Below, piece by piece: positions 11,533-21,800 of a stretch of DNA of 64,000 nucleotides. The notes below the pieces were generated by a model. The model was not told where the DNA came from. It searched no databases and saw only the letters and a program-made list of their open reading frames with translations. Made by a program: the position numbers and the translations under genes. The DNA is from Symsagittifera roscoffensis (lineage: Eukaryota > Xenacoelomorpha > Acoela > Convolutidae). Within the stretch, counting starts at the first letter, position 1. Every line of letters begins with the position of its first letter. Location of the stretch: positions 50,232,178 to 50,296,177 of the forward strand of contig NC_087062.1 of NCBI RefSeq assembly GCF_963678635.1, read 5' to 3'.

Positions 11533-11943
11533 TCAGATTTTGAGAGGGATCCAAGTTCCTCTTTCTTTTGCTTTGGCATTCTTGTTGATAACAAGTTTAG
11601 GAGGAAGTTGAGTTGCTTCCAGAATAGTAAAGTAAATACCTGGAAAATCGGTCTTTTTTCGCTTTAGTGCACACACAAAGTCTACAATAGATTTTTTTGT
11701 ATCTCGATTATCTATTATAACATTGTCTGACTGGCTGAGATCATTTCTGAGAGAATTCAAAATTAAATCAATAATGTGCTTATTGTTGCTCGTTTCCAAC
11801 ATCGCATTTACAGCACTGTGAACAAATTCAAAAATTTTTGGTACAACCTCCTCTTTTTCTTGCTTTTGTTCCAGTTTTTGTTTTCTTGGAAGTGTACTTT
11901 ATGATTGATAAACTGAGTACGGAATGATCACAAACTGTTCCAT
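11533..11943 (-). pseudogene. Polinton accessory protein upstream of the integrase
   Basis: ATG at 11943 begins MEQFVIIPYSVYQS, then one in-frame TAA, then a Lys/Glu/Gln-rich stretch (KQKLEQKQEKEE). A well-formed domain follows to 11533, with LILNSLRNDLSQSDN, SIVDFVCALKRKK and GIYFTILEATQLPPKLVINK. Only one stop interrupts 137 codons, so this is one of the better preserved genes. I know similar proteins beside invertebrate Polinton integrases but not their function. A role in DNA binding or as an integrase partner is only inference from position. Confidence 0.55.
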
Positions 11944-11953
11944 ACTATGTCAA

Positions 11954-12250
11954 TCATTTAATGACAAAAGTGGTGATAATAGATATCAATTGTAACCCTT
12001 TAGTTGAACTTGAATCAATTCTTCTATTGTGTAGAGGAGTTCTTTTTTGTATTAGTTCTGAAATTTCTTTTCGATATTTTTCTACGTCTTCTTTCCGAAG
12101 ATCTCGGCGCTCTCCTCTTAATAGGTTTACTAAACACTCGCTCAGAAACTGAATGAAATCTTTTGGATTATTGAGAATGAAATGTTTTCGAAGCCTTAGG
12201 GAAAAATTTTGAAATATTGGGAGAATAGAGACGTATTGTGTACTCGTCGT
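11954..12250 (-). pseudogene. Small basic coiled-coil-like Polinton protein
   Basis: No ATG is left in frame, but the minus strand is open over about 95 codons (PIFQNFSLRLRKHFI, then FLSECLVNLLRGERRDLRKE, DVEKYRKEISELIQKR, ISIITTFVIK) ending with TGA at 11954. The beginning appears in the other frame immediately after the ATPase stop, so one frameshift near 12215 broke it. It is basic and helix-rich with a heptad-like EVEKYRKEISEL region. It sits between the ATPase and the gene at 11943. Function unknown; a core or scaffold protein is possible. Confidence 0.45.
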
Positions 12251-12251
12251 C

Positions 12252-12891
12252 CTAAATTTTTGTCTCTATTCCAGCTGGTAAGTTAATTTTTGTTGCAACT
12301 GAGCCACTATTAGAGCAATACATAAGTGAATCAACTGTTTTTGGGGTTAAATCAATAAGTAAATGACCATAAAGAACGGATGTTGCATCATGGTACCACT
12401 CTTTTACTTGAGATCTTAGAATTAAATGTTGACTTAATGTATTGATTTGTGAAACTTCCCGCAGCGACTTGAACAAGACTGTGTGTGTATTTTGTAACTC
12501 TACATCTCTTCCTAATTTGCTTCGATGAAAAAAATTGTGTTTGATGTATATTGTATTCAGTCCATTCTCTCTTCCACTAGTGACAATTTTTACAAATTGT
12601 TTGGAGTTTGAAATTTCTTCACAAGAATCATCAAATATAAGCAAATACTTAGTTCCGTTTTAGGGAAGTTTTTCAATCAAGTCAAAATCTACTCTTTGGG
12701 TAAATTTAAGGTTTTTTCTTTGCACTTGACTATAAAGATGTTGAGAATGTTGATAAAAATTTAAAAAATTTTCGAAAGCTGGTTGGAAAAAACCAATTTT
12801 AAACCAATCAAAAATGAGATAAAATTTTCCAGATCCACTTGGTCCAACTAGGGGAAAAAATTCGTTCTTTGAGAGATAAAATTTTATTCAT
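12252..12891 (-). pseudogene. Polinton packaging ATPase (FtsK/HerA/A32 type), broken
   Basis: The start ATG at 12891 overlaps the stop of the preceding membrane-protein gene as ATGA. After one early frameshift the Walker A motif GPSGSGK is at 12845-12825. An in-frame TAA at 12662-12660 separates it from Walker B (LLIFDDS, about 12640). The rest (12644-12252) is open and contains KIVTSGRENGLNTIYIKHN and SLREVSQINTLSQHLILRSQ, the sensor and C-terminal part typical of the family. The enzyme would pump the genome into capsids. Two lesions inactivate it. Length of about 210 codons matches the family. Confidence 0.82.
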
Positions 12892-13151
12892 AGCTTTGGA
12901 GAAGGTAGAATATAACCGACTGTACTTGATAAGATGGCTGCACAAAATGTTGTTTCTTCACATATTGTGGATAACATAATTCGAACGAGTGCACATACTA
13001 GCATCAAAACTTTAACAAAAAATTGGCACAAAAAAACTAAAAGAAATCTATTACATGTACGTCCAAGCAATTTCCATGATTTTCGTTCATGATTTTCTTC
13101 ATCAAAAACAGAATTTCCCAAACTTACGGGCTTGTCACATTGATTGACCAT
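12888..13151 (-). CDS. Small Polinton membrane protein, intact ORF
   Basis: 87 codons with a soluble N-terminus (NQCDKPVSLGNSVFDEEN), a basic stretch, then two hydrophobic segments (about residues 36-58 and 68-82; FLLVFLCQFFVKVLMLVCAL and AILSSTVGYILP) and a short tail PSPKL. It is one of the few undamaged reading frames in the element. The stop overlaps the ATPase start (ATGA), which suggests coupled translation or tight packing. It probably places a protein in an internal or host membrane during virion assembly; that is inference. Alternative: a chance survivor of decay. Confidence 0.6.
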   Translation of the reverse strand: MVNQCDKPVSLGNSVFDEENHERKSWKLLGRTCNRFLLVFLCQFFVKVLMLVCALVRIMLSTICEETTFCAAILSSTVGYILPSPKL

Positions 13152-13229
13152 CTTAACTCAAAAAAGAAAAAGTTGACAATAAAAATTAATTAAAGTAGGA
13201 AAATGGATGTACATTTAGATTATTATAAT

Positions 13230-13687
13230 TTATAACTTGTTAAAAAGACATCGAGTCCATGTTACGTGGGCAAATGCTTCTCTTTCTGCACAGTGAAGAG
13301 TTTCGGCATGACGACATGGGTAGTGGCTACACCTCCAATCATATTCTTCATCTTTGGATATCAAAAACTGAACTTTAAGGCAAGCCTAGTAATCCAAATT
13401 AATAATCTATGTTTCCAAAAATTCTGACAAAATATTGCCTTTTTTATAACCTTTTGCAAAAAATTCCGTTTCTGTGGCTTCTAGATTTTTCAATATTTTT
13501 TTTCAAGTTCAGTGTATTTTTCGTAACCACTGCTCCAGTTGATTCCATGAAGATGCTTTGTAAACCAAGAAGATTGGTATGTTGATTTGAATTTTTTGGG
13601 AGGAAGAAAAGAATATCCTACAGTTTGTCCATCCTTATAAACTCCTAACTCTTTCACTATATTGTTTTCAATACATTTAATATCCAA
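13230..13687 (-). pseudogene. Unknown Polinton protein with a Cys/His cluster
   Basis: The N-terminal 65 codons are open (13687-13490): KELGVYKDGQTVGYSFLPPK and WFTKHLHGINW. After one frameshift the protein continues (KNLEATETEFFAKGYKKGN), passes two stops, and ends at 13230 with WRCSHYPCRHAETLHCAERE (about 13340-13280). The C-x4-C-x-H-x4-HC spacing looks like a zinc site, and HAE followed by CAE recalls a deaminase-type metal site, but the PCxxC half was not seen. The same gene occurs in my memory of cnidarian Polintons between the ATPase block and other minor genes. Function unknown. Confidence 0.55.
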
Positions 13688-13784
13688 AACAAACTAAACT
13701 CATTCTGTTAACTGTTTTCTCTGGAGTTTTTAGGTTAAAATGAGTATCAAACAATGCAAATACTGATGAAGCGAATATTTTAAC

Positions 13785-14057
13785 TTACAAACAGAAAAAT
13801 AATCCAGTCACGTGACCAAGAAAGCATGAACTGGGGACACTAGGTGCAACATAACAATACCCAGGACCTTTTATCGTAGTAGATTTCACATATCCAGCAG
13901 AGTCATGTAGAAATGCATGTAGTGTAAAATTTTTGGAGTTTGCAAAAAAGTAATCCATACAGGAATTTCCGTATCCAGTTAGTCCTCCAAAAGGAAATTT
14001 TTGGTCGATTTTTTTAAAATTTGTGTCCGGGTCCAAAACAAAACAAAACAGGTACAA
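13785..14057 (-). pseudogene. Unknown Polinton protein, Gly/Cys-rich domain
   Basis: Open for 90 codons on the minus strand. It reads as a compact domain: FPFGGLTGYGNSCMDYFF, then LHAFLHDSAGY, GPGYCYVAPSVP and GHVTGLFFCL at the very end. The HAFLHD and GNSCMD segments could be catalytic or structural, but I do not recognise the fold. The first ~10 residues (MYLFCFVLDPD) may be an incorrect start, since homology-like text may extend upstream in another frame. The protein is uncharged at its C-terminus. It sits between the Cys/His gene and a coiled-coil fragment. Confidence 0.45.
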
Positions 14058-14059
14058 AG

Positions 14060-14460
14060 AAATGAATTTTTAATTTTTCTATTTCATGAGAAATTTTGCT
14101 TAATAATCTCAAAAATTCTTAGAATTTCATTCAATTTCTGTACGTTCATTTTCTACAGTGCATTCGTCAATAATGATACAAAATTTTTTAAGGTCTCTAC
14201 ATAACCTAGTAATGAACGAAGCATATCGAGTAGTTTATCATATTCTTCTCTTTGTAGTTGTGAAGATTGACTATTTTTTCATTGATTTCCATTTCTACGA
14301 TATTCTACAAGCTCTATTTTTTTGGTATCAGATCGGTATTCTATGTGACTGTTTCTTCTACCATTATGCAGAGTCTACTCAAAATGAGATATCTGCGAGT
14401 CTACGTCCGATTTCTGCGAAAGTCCTCCGAAGTTTGGTAAATTTTGAGCTTCTATAATTG
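14060..14460 (-). pseudogene. Coiled-coil-like Polinton gene remnant
   Basis: No long ORF remains, but one minus-strand frame shows LLDMLRSLLGYVETLKNFVS, then KMNVQKLNEILRIFEII, separated by a stop, with heptad-like leucines. Plus-strand ORFs here (14158-14457) look like the antisense of this. It probably belongs with the gene at 14057 or is a separate small structural protein. Weak call. Confidence 0.3.
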
Positions 14461-14658
14461 TTTGTGAAATTTTTTGGGACTTTTCGTCAAGAACAATATG
14501 AAAAAGTCAAACTGTTCAACACCAATACAAACCGAAAAAAGATTTTGAGGATGAATAATTAAATTACAAAACTAAAAAAAATAACACAATTTAATGTGCA
14601 TTACAATTCTCAACAAACACAAAGTCTCCCAAAATTTGGGACAGTTCTTTGAAATCGT

Positions 14659-15066
14659 TCAAAGTATAGATGATATAGGCGACTTGTTTCGTTGCTTCAA
14701 TCTCTTTTGCGGTGAGCAGTCGAATTTGAATGTAGGGAGGTTTGTTAACATTGTAATTCTTCTACTGTAAGTTGCTATGTCATACACTTTGTTGCAGTTG
14801 GCAAGCTCCTCATCCATAGTTGTCAGAAGTGAGTTCCAATATAGGAAAAAGTCCAAGGTTTTCAGCATCGTCAATAACATTATTTCTAATTGCCGGGAGT
14901 GCTTCTCCTTCTTTTTCGCCAAAATAGAATTGATGTCTTTTTTCGAGTTGTTCCACTTCATTTTTATTGAATAGTTAAAAACAGGGTTCAAATTAAATTT
15001 TCCCCTCGTAGGATTTTTGGGATCAAGCAAAACTCCCAATTCTTGTTTGATTTTTTGAGAATTCAA
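14659..15066 (-). pseudogene. Unknown Polinton protein
   Basis: Open for 135 codons on the minus strand. Charged and helix-rich: ELGVLLDPKNPTRGKFNLNP, SKKDINSILAKKKEKHSRQL, FLYWNSLLTTMDEELANCNK and VYDIATYSRRITMLTNLPTF. The middle (QLEIMLLTMLKTLDF) may be in a shifted frame. I do not recognise the family. The length and lack of stops in AT-rich DNA make it a real gene or a recent relic. It is the first clear gene of the minus-strand row after the noncoding/minisatellite area. Confidence 0.45.
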
Positions 15067-15221
15067 AATAAATGGGACTAGTATCTTTTCTTGAGTACAT
15101 TTTCAAAAGGAGAACAGACTGATCAGATGCAGAGAAATGAGAGAAATGATTTTGAGATGAAATGAAACTGGAAGTAAAGAGTATGGGTCATTCACTTTAC
15201 CGTAAAAGGATAGAACTATAA

Positions 15222-15921
15222 ATGGAATTTTTGAGTGAAATTTCGAAATATGGAATTTTGTCGGTGTTAGTGTTCCTATGTAAACCGACAACTCTCAGCA
15301 AAAATTATCGTTCTAGTTTGCTGCAGCTATGTGTCAAGCTCTTCCCAGCTTTTATTCAGATTTTTGTCGTTAAAAAATCGCTATTTATTTCCGTTTCCAG
15401 TGCTTTTTACAAAAAATATATAGTAACCAATAATTTTTGTGTCTCTACCCACAATTCTTACTGTTCTTTGGTAAATTGTAAGTTCCACATACTTCTGATT
15501 GGTTCATCTTTTGATCAAATTTTACAACGATTGGGTAATTTTTATTTCACATGCCAAATTATCGATTGTCTTTACACTCTGCACAAATACAGATTTTATT
15601 TGAATGTTTTTTTATCAACTGGCGAAAATTTTAATCAACTTGACCGAGCTGTTCATCATAATATGAAATGAAAAGGAGCAGAAAAAATGCCAAGTGTTGC
15701 AAAGAAAAGACTGTTACGAAAAAAATCAAAAGTCACTAAATATGTTCTAACCAGAATTTAGCTTCCACACAAACTACTGGTTCAGCTTTTCTAGAAAGAG
15801 TTCGTAAAGTACAAAACTCAAAATTTGAACGTGATTTGTTAGAAAAAATTGACTGTTTTTTTGATGGCTATGGATTTGTAAATAGTGATCATGTCAATTT
15901 TTCAGTAAAAACTTTTGGATA
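15222..15921 (+). pseudogene. Possible plus-strand gene remnant, hydrophobic and Cys-containing
   Basis: ORF of 149 codons (15222-15671) with several hydrophobic stretches and LFPAFIQIFVVKKSLFISV; its stop overlaps a following ATG (ATGA at 15668) of a 24-codon basic ORF. An open 53-codon piece with protein-like text (TGSAFLERVRKVQNSKFERD, LLEKIDCFFDGYGFV) ends near 15915. It could be one decayed gene in three frames. Orientation is opposite to its neighbours, so a chance ORF plus a fragment is equally possible. No family recognised. Confidence 0.25.
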
Positions 15922-16009
15922 ATCCATCTATTTTCTCTCATATGTTTACGAAAGTACCAAAAAATTCGAAGAAGAAAAAAATGAAAGAAATATGAAATAT
16001 TTTTTTTTG

Positions 16010-16640
16010 ATTTTCAAGAAGTTGCAAAAAAATTTTGAATTTTTTTAACAAGTTGTAAAAGGTATTCAATTTTTTTTTGAGAAAATGCAAAAAGTGTATC
16101 AATTTTTTCGACAGAAGGCGAAAAATGTTTCAAATGTTTTTTGAAAAGACGCAAAAAGTGTTTCATTTTTTTGAACAAAATGCGAAAAGTGTTTTGCTTT
16201 TTTTGATAAAGTGCAACAAGTGTTTCAACTTTTTTGACAAGATGCGAAAAGTGTTTAACTTTTTTTAACAAGATGCGAAAAGTGTTTCACTTTTTTTAAC
16301 AAGATGCGAAAAGTGTTTCATTTTTTTCCTACAAAATCGAAAAGTGTTTCAATTTTTTTTAAACAAGATGCGAAAAGTGTTTCACTTTTTTCGACAAAAT
16401 GCGAAAAGTGTACTACTTTTTTCGATAAAATTTGAAAAAGGTTTCAACTTTTTTAGTTAAGATGCGATAAGTGTTTCACTTTTTTTTTAAAAAGATGCGA
16501 AAAGTGTTTCACTTTTTTCCTACAAATGCAAAAACTGTTTCACTTTTTTCGACAAAATACGAAAATTGTTTCATTTTTTCTTCAAAGTGCTAAAAGTGTG
16601 TGAGTTTTTTGACAAGATGCAAAAACCATTAGGTAAATTT
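16010..16640 (+). repeat. Minisatellite inside the Polinton, unit about 31-34 bp
   Basis: About 18 imperfect copies of a unit of the form GATGCGAAAAGTGTTTCAC followed by T6-9 and C(G/A)ACAA. Units vary in T-run length and in the GATGCG part. ORFs in it (16014-16271 minus, 16077-16268 plus) are repeat translations, not genes. It lies in the noncoding part between the two gene rows. Confidence 0.88.
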
Positions 16641-16830
16641 TTTTTCGTGTACAATTTTGCTAGTGTTTTTCCGAATATGTGTGCAAAAATTATTCCAGTT
16701 TTGTAACTTTTATGCGAGTTCGGAGCACTAACTTAAGTTCTAATTGTTTTTCAGTGGTTTACTCTCAATCTCTCGGCTATTCTTAAATTGAAATGATATT
16801 GCGAAAATTAATTAAATAAAGAAAACGAAG

Positions 16831-17240
16831 TCAAAACCAAACAAAAATTATTTCAAAAAAACTTTTAATCAAAGGGCTGTCTATAGAACGCAGAGCTGGA
16901 CGAGGTTCCATTGCTGGTGGTTTTTGTGGAGGAGTGTTTTGAGGCGTCGTTGTTTCTGAGAAACCCTCATCTTCATCTATTGTGACGTGGTTTTCGGCTG
17001 ATCCTGCTTCTTCCCACGGAAAGAGGAAGTCGTCGACTCGTTGGGCTACAAATCTTGAGTCAGGAATCTCGGGGTAGTTCATTCCCACATGATCAGAAAC
17101 TTCCTCCATCATTTGCATTGTTAAAAAGTTGGTTCTCTTTGATGGGAACTTGCATCATATGATGTTCGTTGAAATCCCTTCCCATCACTTCCACCATGTA
17201 CCAGACTTCGATTGGGATGTCCATTCGTGCCAAAAAAATC
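16831..17240 (-). pseudogene. Unknown acidic Pro-rich Polinton protein
   Basis: ORF 17118-16831 (95 codons) starts MQMMEEVSDHVGMNYPEIPD, then VDDFLFPWEEAGS, an acidic stretch IDEDEGFSE and a Pro/Thr-rich part (TPQNTPPQKPPAMEPRP). Just upstream, in another frame, is MDIPIEVWYMVEVMGRDFNE starting near 17225, which may be its true N-terminus after a 1-base frameshift. The composition suggests a disordered regulatory or scaffold protein. It is the most upstream gene of the minus-strand row and could be the first transcribed. Confidence 0.4.
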
Positions 17241-17359
17241 CAGAGACTGTTTCTCGCGCTTGAATTTGTACTAGATCAGGCGAAAATTCTACAGAGTACA
17301 TGAGATTGCTGTTTTGCACTGAGAAGATAATTTTGAGCAAAAACTGAGTTAAAGAGTAA

Positions 17360-17700
17360 AAACAAGGAAGAGCTGAGAGAGGGCTAGCTGACGGAAGATA
17401 AGTTGAAGTTAAGGTATTTAGAGCTGAGAGAGGAGGTAGTTGACAGTAGTTAAAGTGAAAATAAAATGATTTTTACTTAGTAGGTAGGGGCACCTTCAAC
17501 TCGAATGTGTGGGTTTGACCAATCAGAATTGATTTTCCTGTTTGGATAGTAGCCGTGTTCAATCATATTTCAGCTTCCTTTTATGGCATTCTTGGATAAA
17601 AGTCGTGTCCAATCAGAAACAAAGCTCCATTTTGGGTATTGTCTTTTCCAATCACAAAACTGTTCATTTTTGTTCTGGTTGTCGTATTCAATCAGAAGAC
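17360..17700 (-). promoter_or_regulatory. Probable control region of the minus-strand genes: direct repeats and CCAAT boxes
   Basis: Two AGCTGAGAGAGG repeats lie at about 17370 and 17430 with GTTAAAG/GAAGTTAAGG between. From 17518 to 17690 CCAATCA or CAATCA occurs five times at roughly 40-bp spacing (near 17519, 17560, 17606, 17650, 17690), often as CCAATCAGAA. Clustered CCAAT boxes ahead of a gene row are a plausible promoter. A short ORF on the minus strand overlaps it. Confidence 0.45.
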
Positions 17701-17863
17701 CATTTTCAGGACTTAAATCTTCCAAATAAAAAATATTATACACAAAAGCAATTGCAAAAATAAATGGCCAAAATTTTTTTGCAGTAAAAATAAGAAATAT
17801 TGCTGATATAAGTAACAAAAGAAAGAAAGTTAATAAAATTAACATCTCTGCATTTTTTTTCAT
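17570..17863 (-). CDS. Small two-segment membrane protein, doubtful
   Basis: From the internal start at 17863 (MKKNAEMLILL) there are two strong hydrophobic segments (LILLTFFLLLLISAIFLIF and FWPFIFAIAFVYNIFYL), then a polar tail with two WKR/WS motifs. The frame is open up to 17929. The C-terminal tail is encoded by the CCAAT-rich repeats, so part of it is a repeat translation. It could be a real Polinton membrane gene or a chance ORF over a promoter. Confidence 0.3.
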   Translation of the reverse strand: MKKNAEMLILLTFFLLLLISAIFLIFTAKKFWPFIFAIAFVYNIFYLEDLSPENGLLIEYDNQNKNEQFCDWKRQYPKWSFVSDWTRLLSKNAIKGS

Positions 17864-17959
17864 CAAACTATAATTGAATATTTTGTATGTAATCAATGAG
17901 AAATTGCTGATTTTTAAGTATATAGTCAAGTTCTTTAATTTTTATGTAAATTTGGGAGG

Positions 17960-18570
17960 ATAACTGAAAGTTGACGAATTTTTCAAAGCAAACCTCTGGA
18001 AATCTATTTCCAAACCGAATCAAGCAGGATTTTGAACTTCAAAAACCCTTACAGAAATGAAGGAATAAATAACATTGCTGGGGATTTTTTTTTTACAAAT
18101 TTGTGTATTGGATGGGGGATAAAAAAAGTTTTTGATATATTATCGTACGACTTTTTGTTTAATGTCATATTCTCGAGAATAAACAAAACTTCTTTCCTTG
18201 TGAGGTGTTATTCAGCCGTAAAATTAAAACTTTGATACGCATTATGTGGATCAAAAGTAAACTCTTTGATTGAGTAAGTTTCTCTGAAAAGACCTTTACT
18301 TAGTCGGATAACTATATTTTGTACATTCAAAACGTCCAAAAAACTATGACAAAGTAAGAGTCAACATCTATTTCATCAATAAGAAAAACAGTTGGAAATT
18401 TTTCCTTTTTTTTGTAAAGTAAATCGAGGAGGCTCAAATGTTTTTGATAGACATTTTTCAAAAAAAGATTAAGATTTTTTAAAAATAATGAACAGTTCTC
18501 TTTGAGAAAATGCTGGATTCTGATTGGTTGATTTCCAACCAACAGTGTTACAAAAAGAGTACTCAATTAT
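17960..18570 (-). pseudogene. Weak minus-strand gene remnant
   Basis: ORF 18566-18327 (79 codons) reads FLKNVYQKHLSLLDLLYKKK and then FPTVFLIDEIDVDSY, where the LIDEID looks like a Walker B. Past its stop another frame reads RKEVLFILENMTLNKKSYDN and FFIPHPIHKFVKKK. It may be one decayed gene divergent from the polymerase. Alternatively it is chance; the evidence is composition only. Confidence 0.2.
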
Positions 18571-18720
18571 GATTGGTTGGTTTTCTCTATGAAAAAGTAA
18601 ATAAAACTCACTTCATTCTGATTTTCTTTTAGGTTGAAAGCAGTCGCTCTATACTTTGTATAACTACTTGAAAATATTTTCAATTTTTTTCAACAATTCA
18701 AAGTAAGTATAAACAAACGA
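18490..18720 (+). promoter_or_regulatory. Probable polymerase promoter: inverted CCAAT boxes and TATA-like element
   Basis: GATTGGTTG occurs at about 18518 and again at 18572, CAACCAACAG lies between, and CTGATTTTC is at about 18617. These are followed by CGCTCTATACTTTGTATAAC at about 18648-18667. The first polymerase ATG is at 18815. The arrangement mirrors the CCAAT cluster of the minus-strand genes about 0.9 kb away. Confidence 0.45.
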
Positions 18721-18814
18721 ATTTTTTGGGACTTTTTAAACCTCCCATTTTTGTAGATGCCAGGTACTTTTATTCAATTCTGCTACAAGCTAAATCTCCC
18801 ACTTTTTTTTTCAA

Positions 18815-21800
18815 ATGCTTTCACTCAGCAGGAATGAGAAAAAGACATGTGAGGACTGTGACAAAGAGTACAGGAGGTTCGATGGGGCTCGACATAGTAA
18901 AAATTGCGTGCGAGGAGTTATTTCTTGTTCCGAGTGTAGGTATTTCACTTACAATCAACAAGAAACGAACTATCATGTGTCCAAAAAACATGCTCCAACA
19001 ACTTTCAAGCAATCAACGGTTAGCTCGTCTTGCGAAAAAGAGTTTCCGAGTTACTACTCGCTCCAACAACAACGGAGAAAAGAACATGGGGCGAAACAAC
19101 GAAAGCCAAGTGATACGGTGGCAGACTTGAACAAGATTGTGCAGGAGGAAGCGGAAGATGGAGAGAAACTCAAAGATGAGTTGAGTGCTTGTCAGCATTT
19201 CCTGGTGGACACTGAGATGGAGAATGGGAGTCATAAGGTATTTAACTTTCAAATGTCAAAGTTAGATACCAAGATTATCAAGAAGAAGCTTGAAGAAGTC
19301 TTCAACAAGCTGGATTCCGCTGCAAAAATCAAAATTGCTCTTGGATTTGTTCTCCGTAATGTCGAAACGGGAGAATATCGGTATTATTAAGCACACGAAA
19401 ACCATACTTTGTTCGAAAAACCGTATTTACTGTGTACGAAAGGGGATTTGATTTGAATCCAGGAAAAGTTGAAAAATTTGATATCGTGGAGAAATGCACT
19501 CAAGAACGTCAGAACACAAATTGGAGGTTCAAATTGATCACAAAAGTTACTATTTTTGCTGCACTACTGAAAAACATTCCAATGATATGTCCAGACTCTG
19601 TCTTGCCTGAACCTTTACTACGACATACGCAAGTAAACTGTCTTTTATCGGACCAAGATAAACAACCATACAAAGATCATCTTTGTCTTTTCCGTGCGTT
19701 AACAATGTATTTGCATGGCCATAGTAACCTCGATGCTCATAAATCTCAATTTTTTACAGAGTTCATATCAAAATCTGGATACAATCCGAATACCCTTCGC
19801 GGAGTTGCCATTAATGATTTAACTCTTGTAGAGGGAATAGTTGAACGTAACCTATTTATCTATGATTTTGATATTCAAAAGGAGAATATAATGGAGAAAT
19901 AGCCAGGCGAAGTAATGGAAAACTCAAAAAAACAGTGAAATTGCTAAGATTCAACAATCATATCATTCATACGAATGATATTGATTCTTTCTTCAAGTGT
20001 TTCCGATGTCCTTGCTGTGACTGGCTCTTCAACAGATCAGAAAACTTCAACAGACATCTTATGACTTGTAAAGATATAGTGCGACACATTTAGCCAAACA
20101 ATGTATATACACTCCGAGAAACGCTATTTAAAAAATTAGAAGGTTTCAAAATCCCAGTTTCGAAAGATAACACACTGTTCAGCAACCTACCCATTTTCAA
20201 TTTTGAGTCGATATGTGTTTCATCAGATGAACTGAAACCTACCCAAACAACAACCTGGATTGGAAAACACGTTCCAAATTCTGTATCAAAATCCTCGAAC
20301 CTGATAGATGAACCAATTTTTCAATTTTTCTTCGTAACAAGGATCCGCAAAAGCTTATTATCGATTTTGTAATCATCGGACTTTTGGCTGAGAAAAGTAA
20401 ACTCGAAATGAGAACTAAATTTCAAGAAGTTGACGGAGTAGTTATGAGCTGATGTCCAAATCTTTCCAAGGATTGAATGAAAGATATCGATATCATTCAA
20501 CTGTAAACTTTGAATATGAAGACGATTGTATAAAAGATACAGAGGAAACTGATATGTCAACTCAGTTTTTAAGAATGCAGAAAAATCAGCTGATTGATTT
20601 GAAACAAAATCTGGAGAGGTTTGTTAACACGTTACCTGTATTTGAATTCAACAGTTGAAAATAAGATCTGAACTTGATCAAGAGCTAACTGATTCCCTTC
20701 TTAATCAATGATAAAGAAGCTGAACCTATGATTATCAAAAAGGCTAGGGATTTCATATCTTTCAAGTTTGGAGACATACAAGTTCTCGACATCATGAAAT
20801 TTTTGGGTAGAGCAACATCTCTGGAGAGATGTTGCAAGTAAGATAAAAAAAAGTTCTTCCCTTATGAGTTGTTTGACAGTGCGAACAAGCTAGAGAATGA
20901 AGAATTACCTCCATACGAAGCCTTTTTCAGTAAATTGAGAAACAACAACCCTCTTGATAGAGACTTTAAGGATTATCAAAAGTTGAGGTCAAGTGGACTT
21001 GATGAGCAGAAAGTACTAAAAAATTTCAAATCAAGTCAGTACCCGCATCTGGATGGGAAAATTACAAATATTAACACGAGATTTGGCAGAAACATGGAAA
21101 GACTACATTCAAAGATTTTTTGCAGTGATACAACAACAAAGATGATGTTCCAACCCTTGAAGCAATGCAAAAAAGGTTCAATTTTATCATCAGAAAGAAA
21201 ATGATATGTTAAAACTTGGATGTACTCTTCCAAATCTAGCAAATATTTGTCTGCACAAATCAAATAATGAAAAATTCTACCCATTTTGCAAAATTGATAG
21301 AGATTTGCGCCAGAAAATTAGAGAGGATATGACGGATGGACCATCAATTGTGTTTTCGCGAAAAGCTGTTGTGGACAAAATTTTTATCAGGGATTCATCA
21401 AAAATCTGCAAATCAATCGTTTGAATTTATGAGGCCAGTTCTATCCCTATTCAATGTGTCAAGACATGCCAACATGATTGTAGACAAGATGGGAGTTTCA
21501 TTCCGATATGCAAAAATTCAAGGCTAGACATAACCCATCTCGAAGCTTTGAGAATATGGTGATGTCTTACTACCAAGAAACAAAGTCAGAATGCAGAATT
21601 GAGAGCTTCCACACATCTGGAAATCAAAAAATTATCGTTTTGCCCTTCACAGGAGACTCGTCCCTCACTTAGCGAGAAAGATATTGAGAGAGGAAAAAAT
21701 GAGAGAGATGGATGACTTGAGACGTGAGTGGAATCGCGAAAAAGATTACAAAATCAAAGAGATGTGGGAATGTGAGTGGTGGCAAAACTTCAAAACGAAC

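Noticed and set aside
15222-15671. Confident new gene on the plus strand of the Polinton
   Set aside because: Only the open length supports it; kept in the feature list as a low-confidence remnant, not as a finding.
18327-18566. AAA-type ATPase from the LIDEID motif
   Set aside because: No Walker A or other family motif was found nearby; six residues are not enough.
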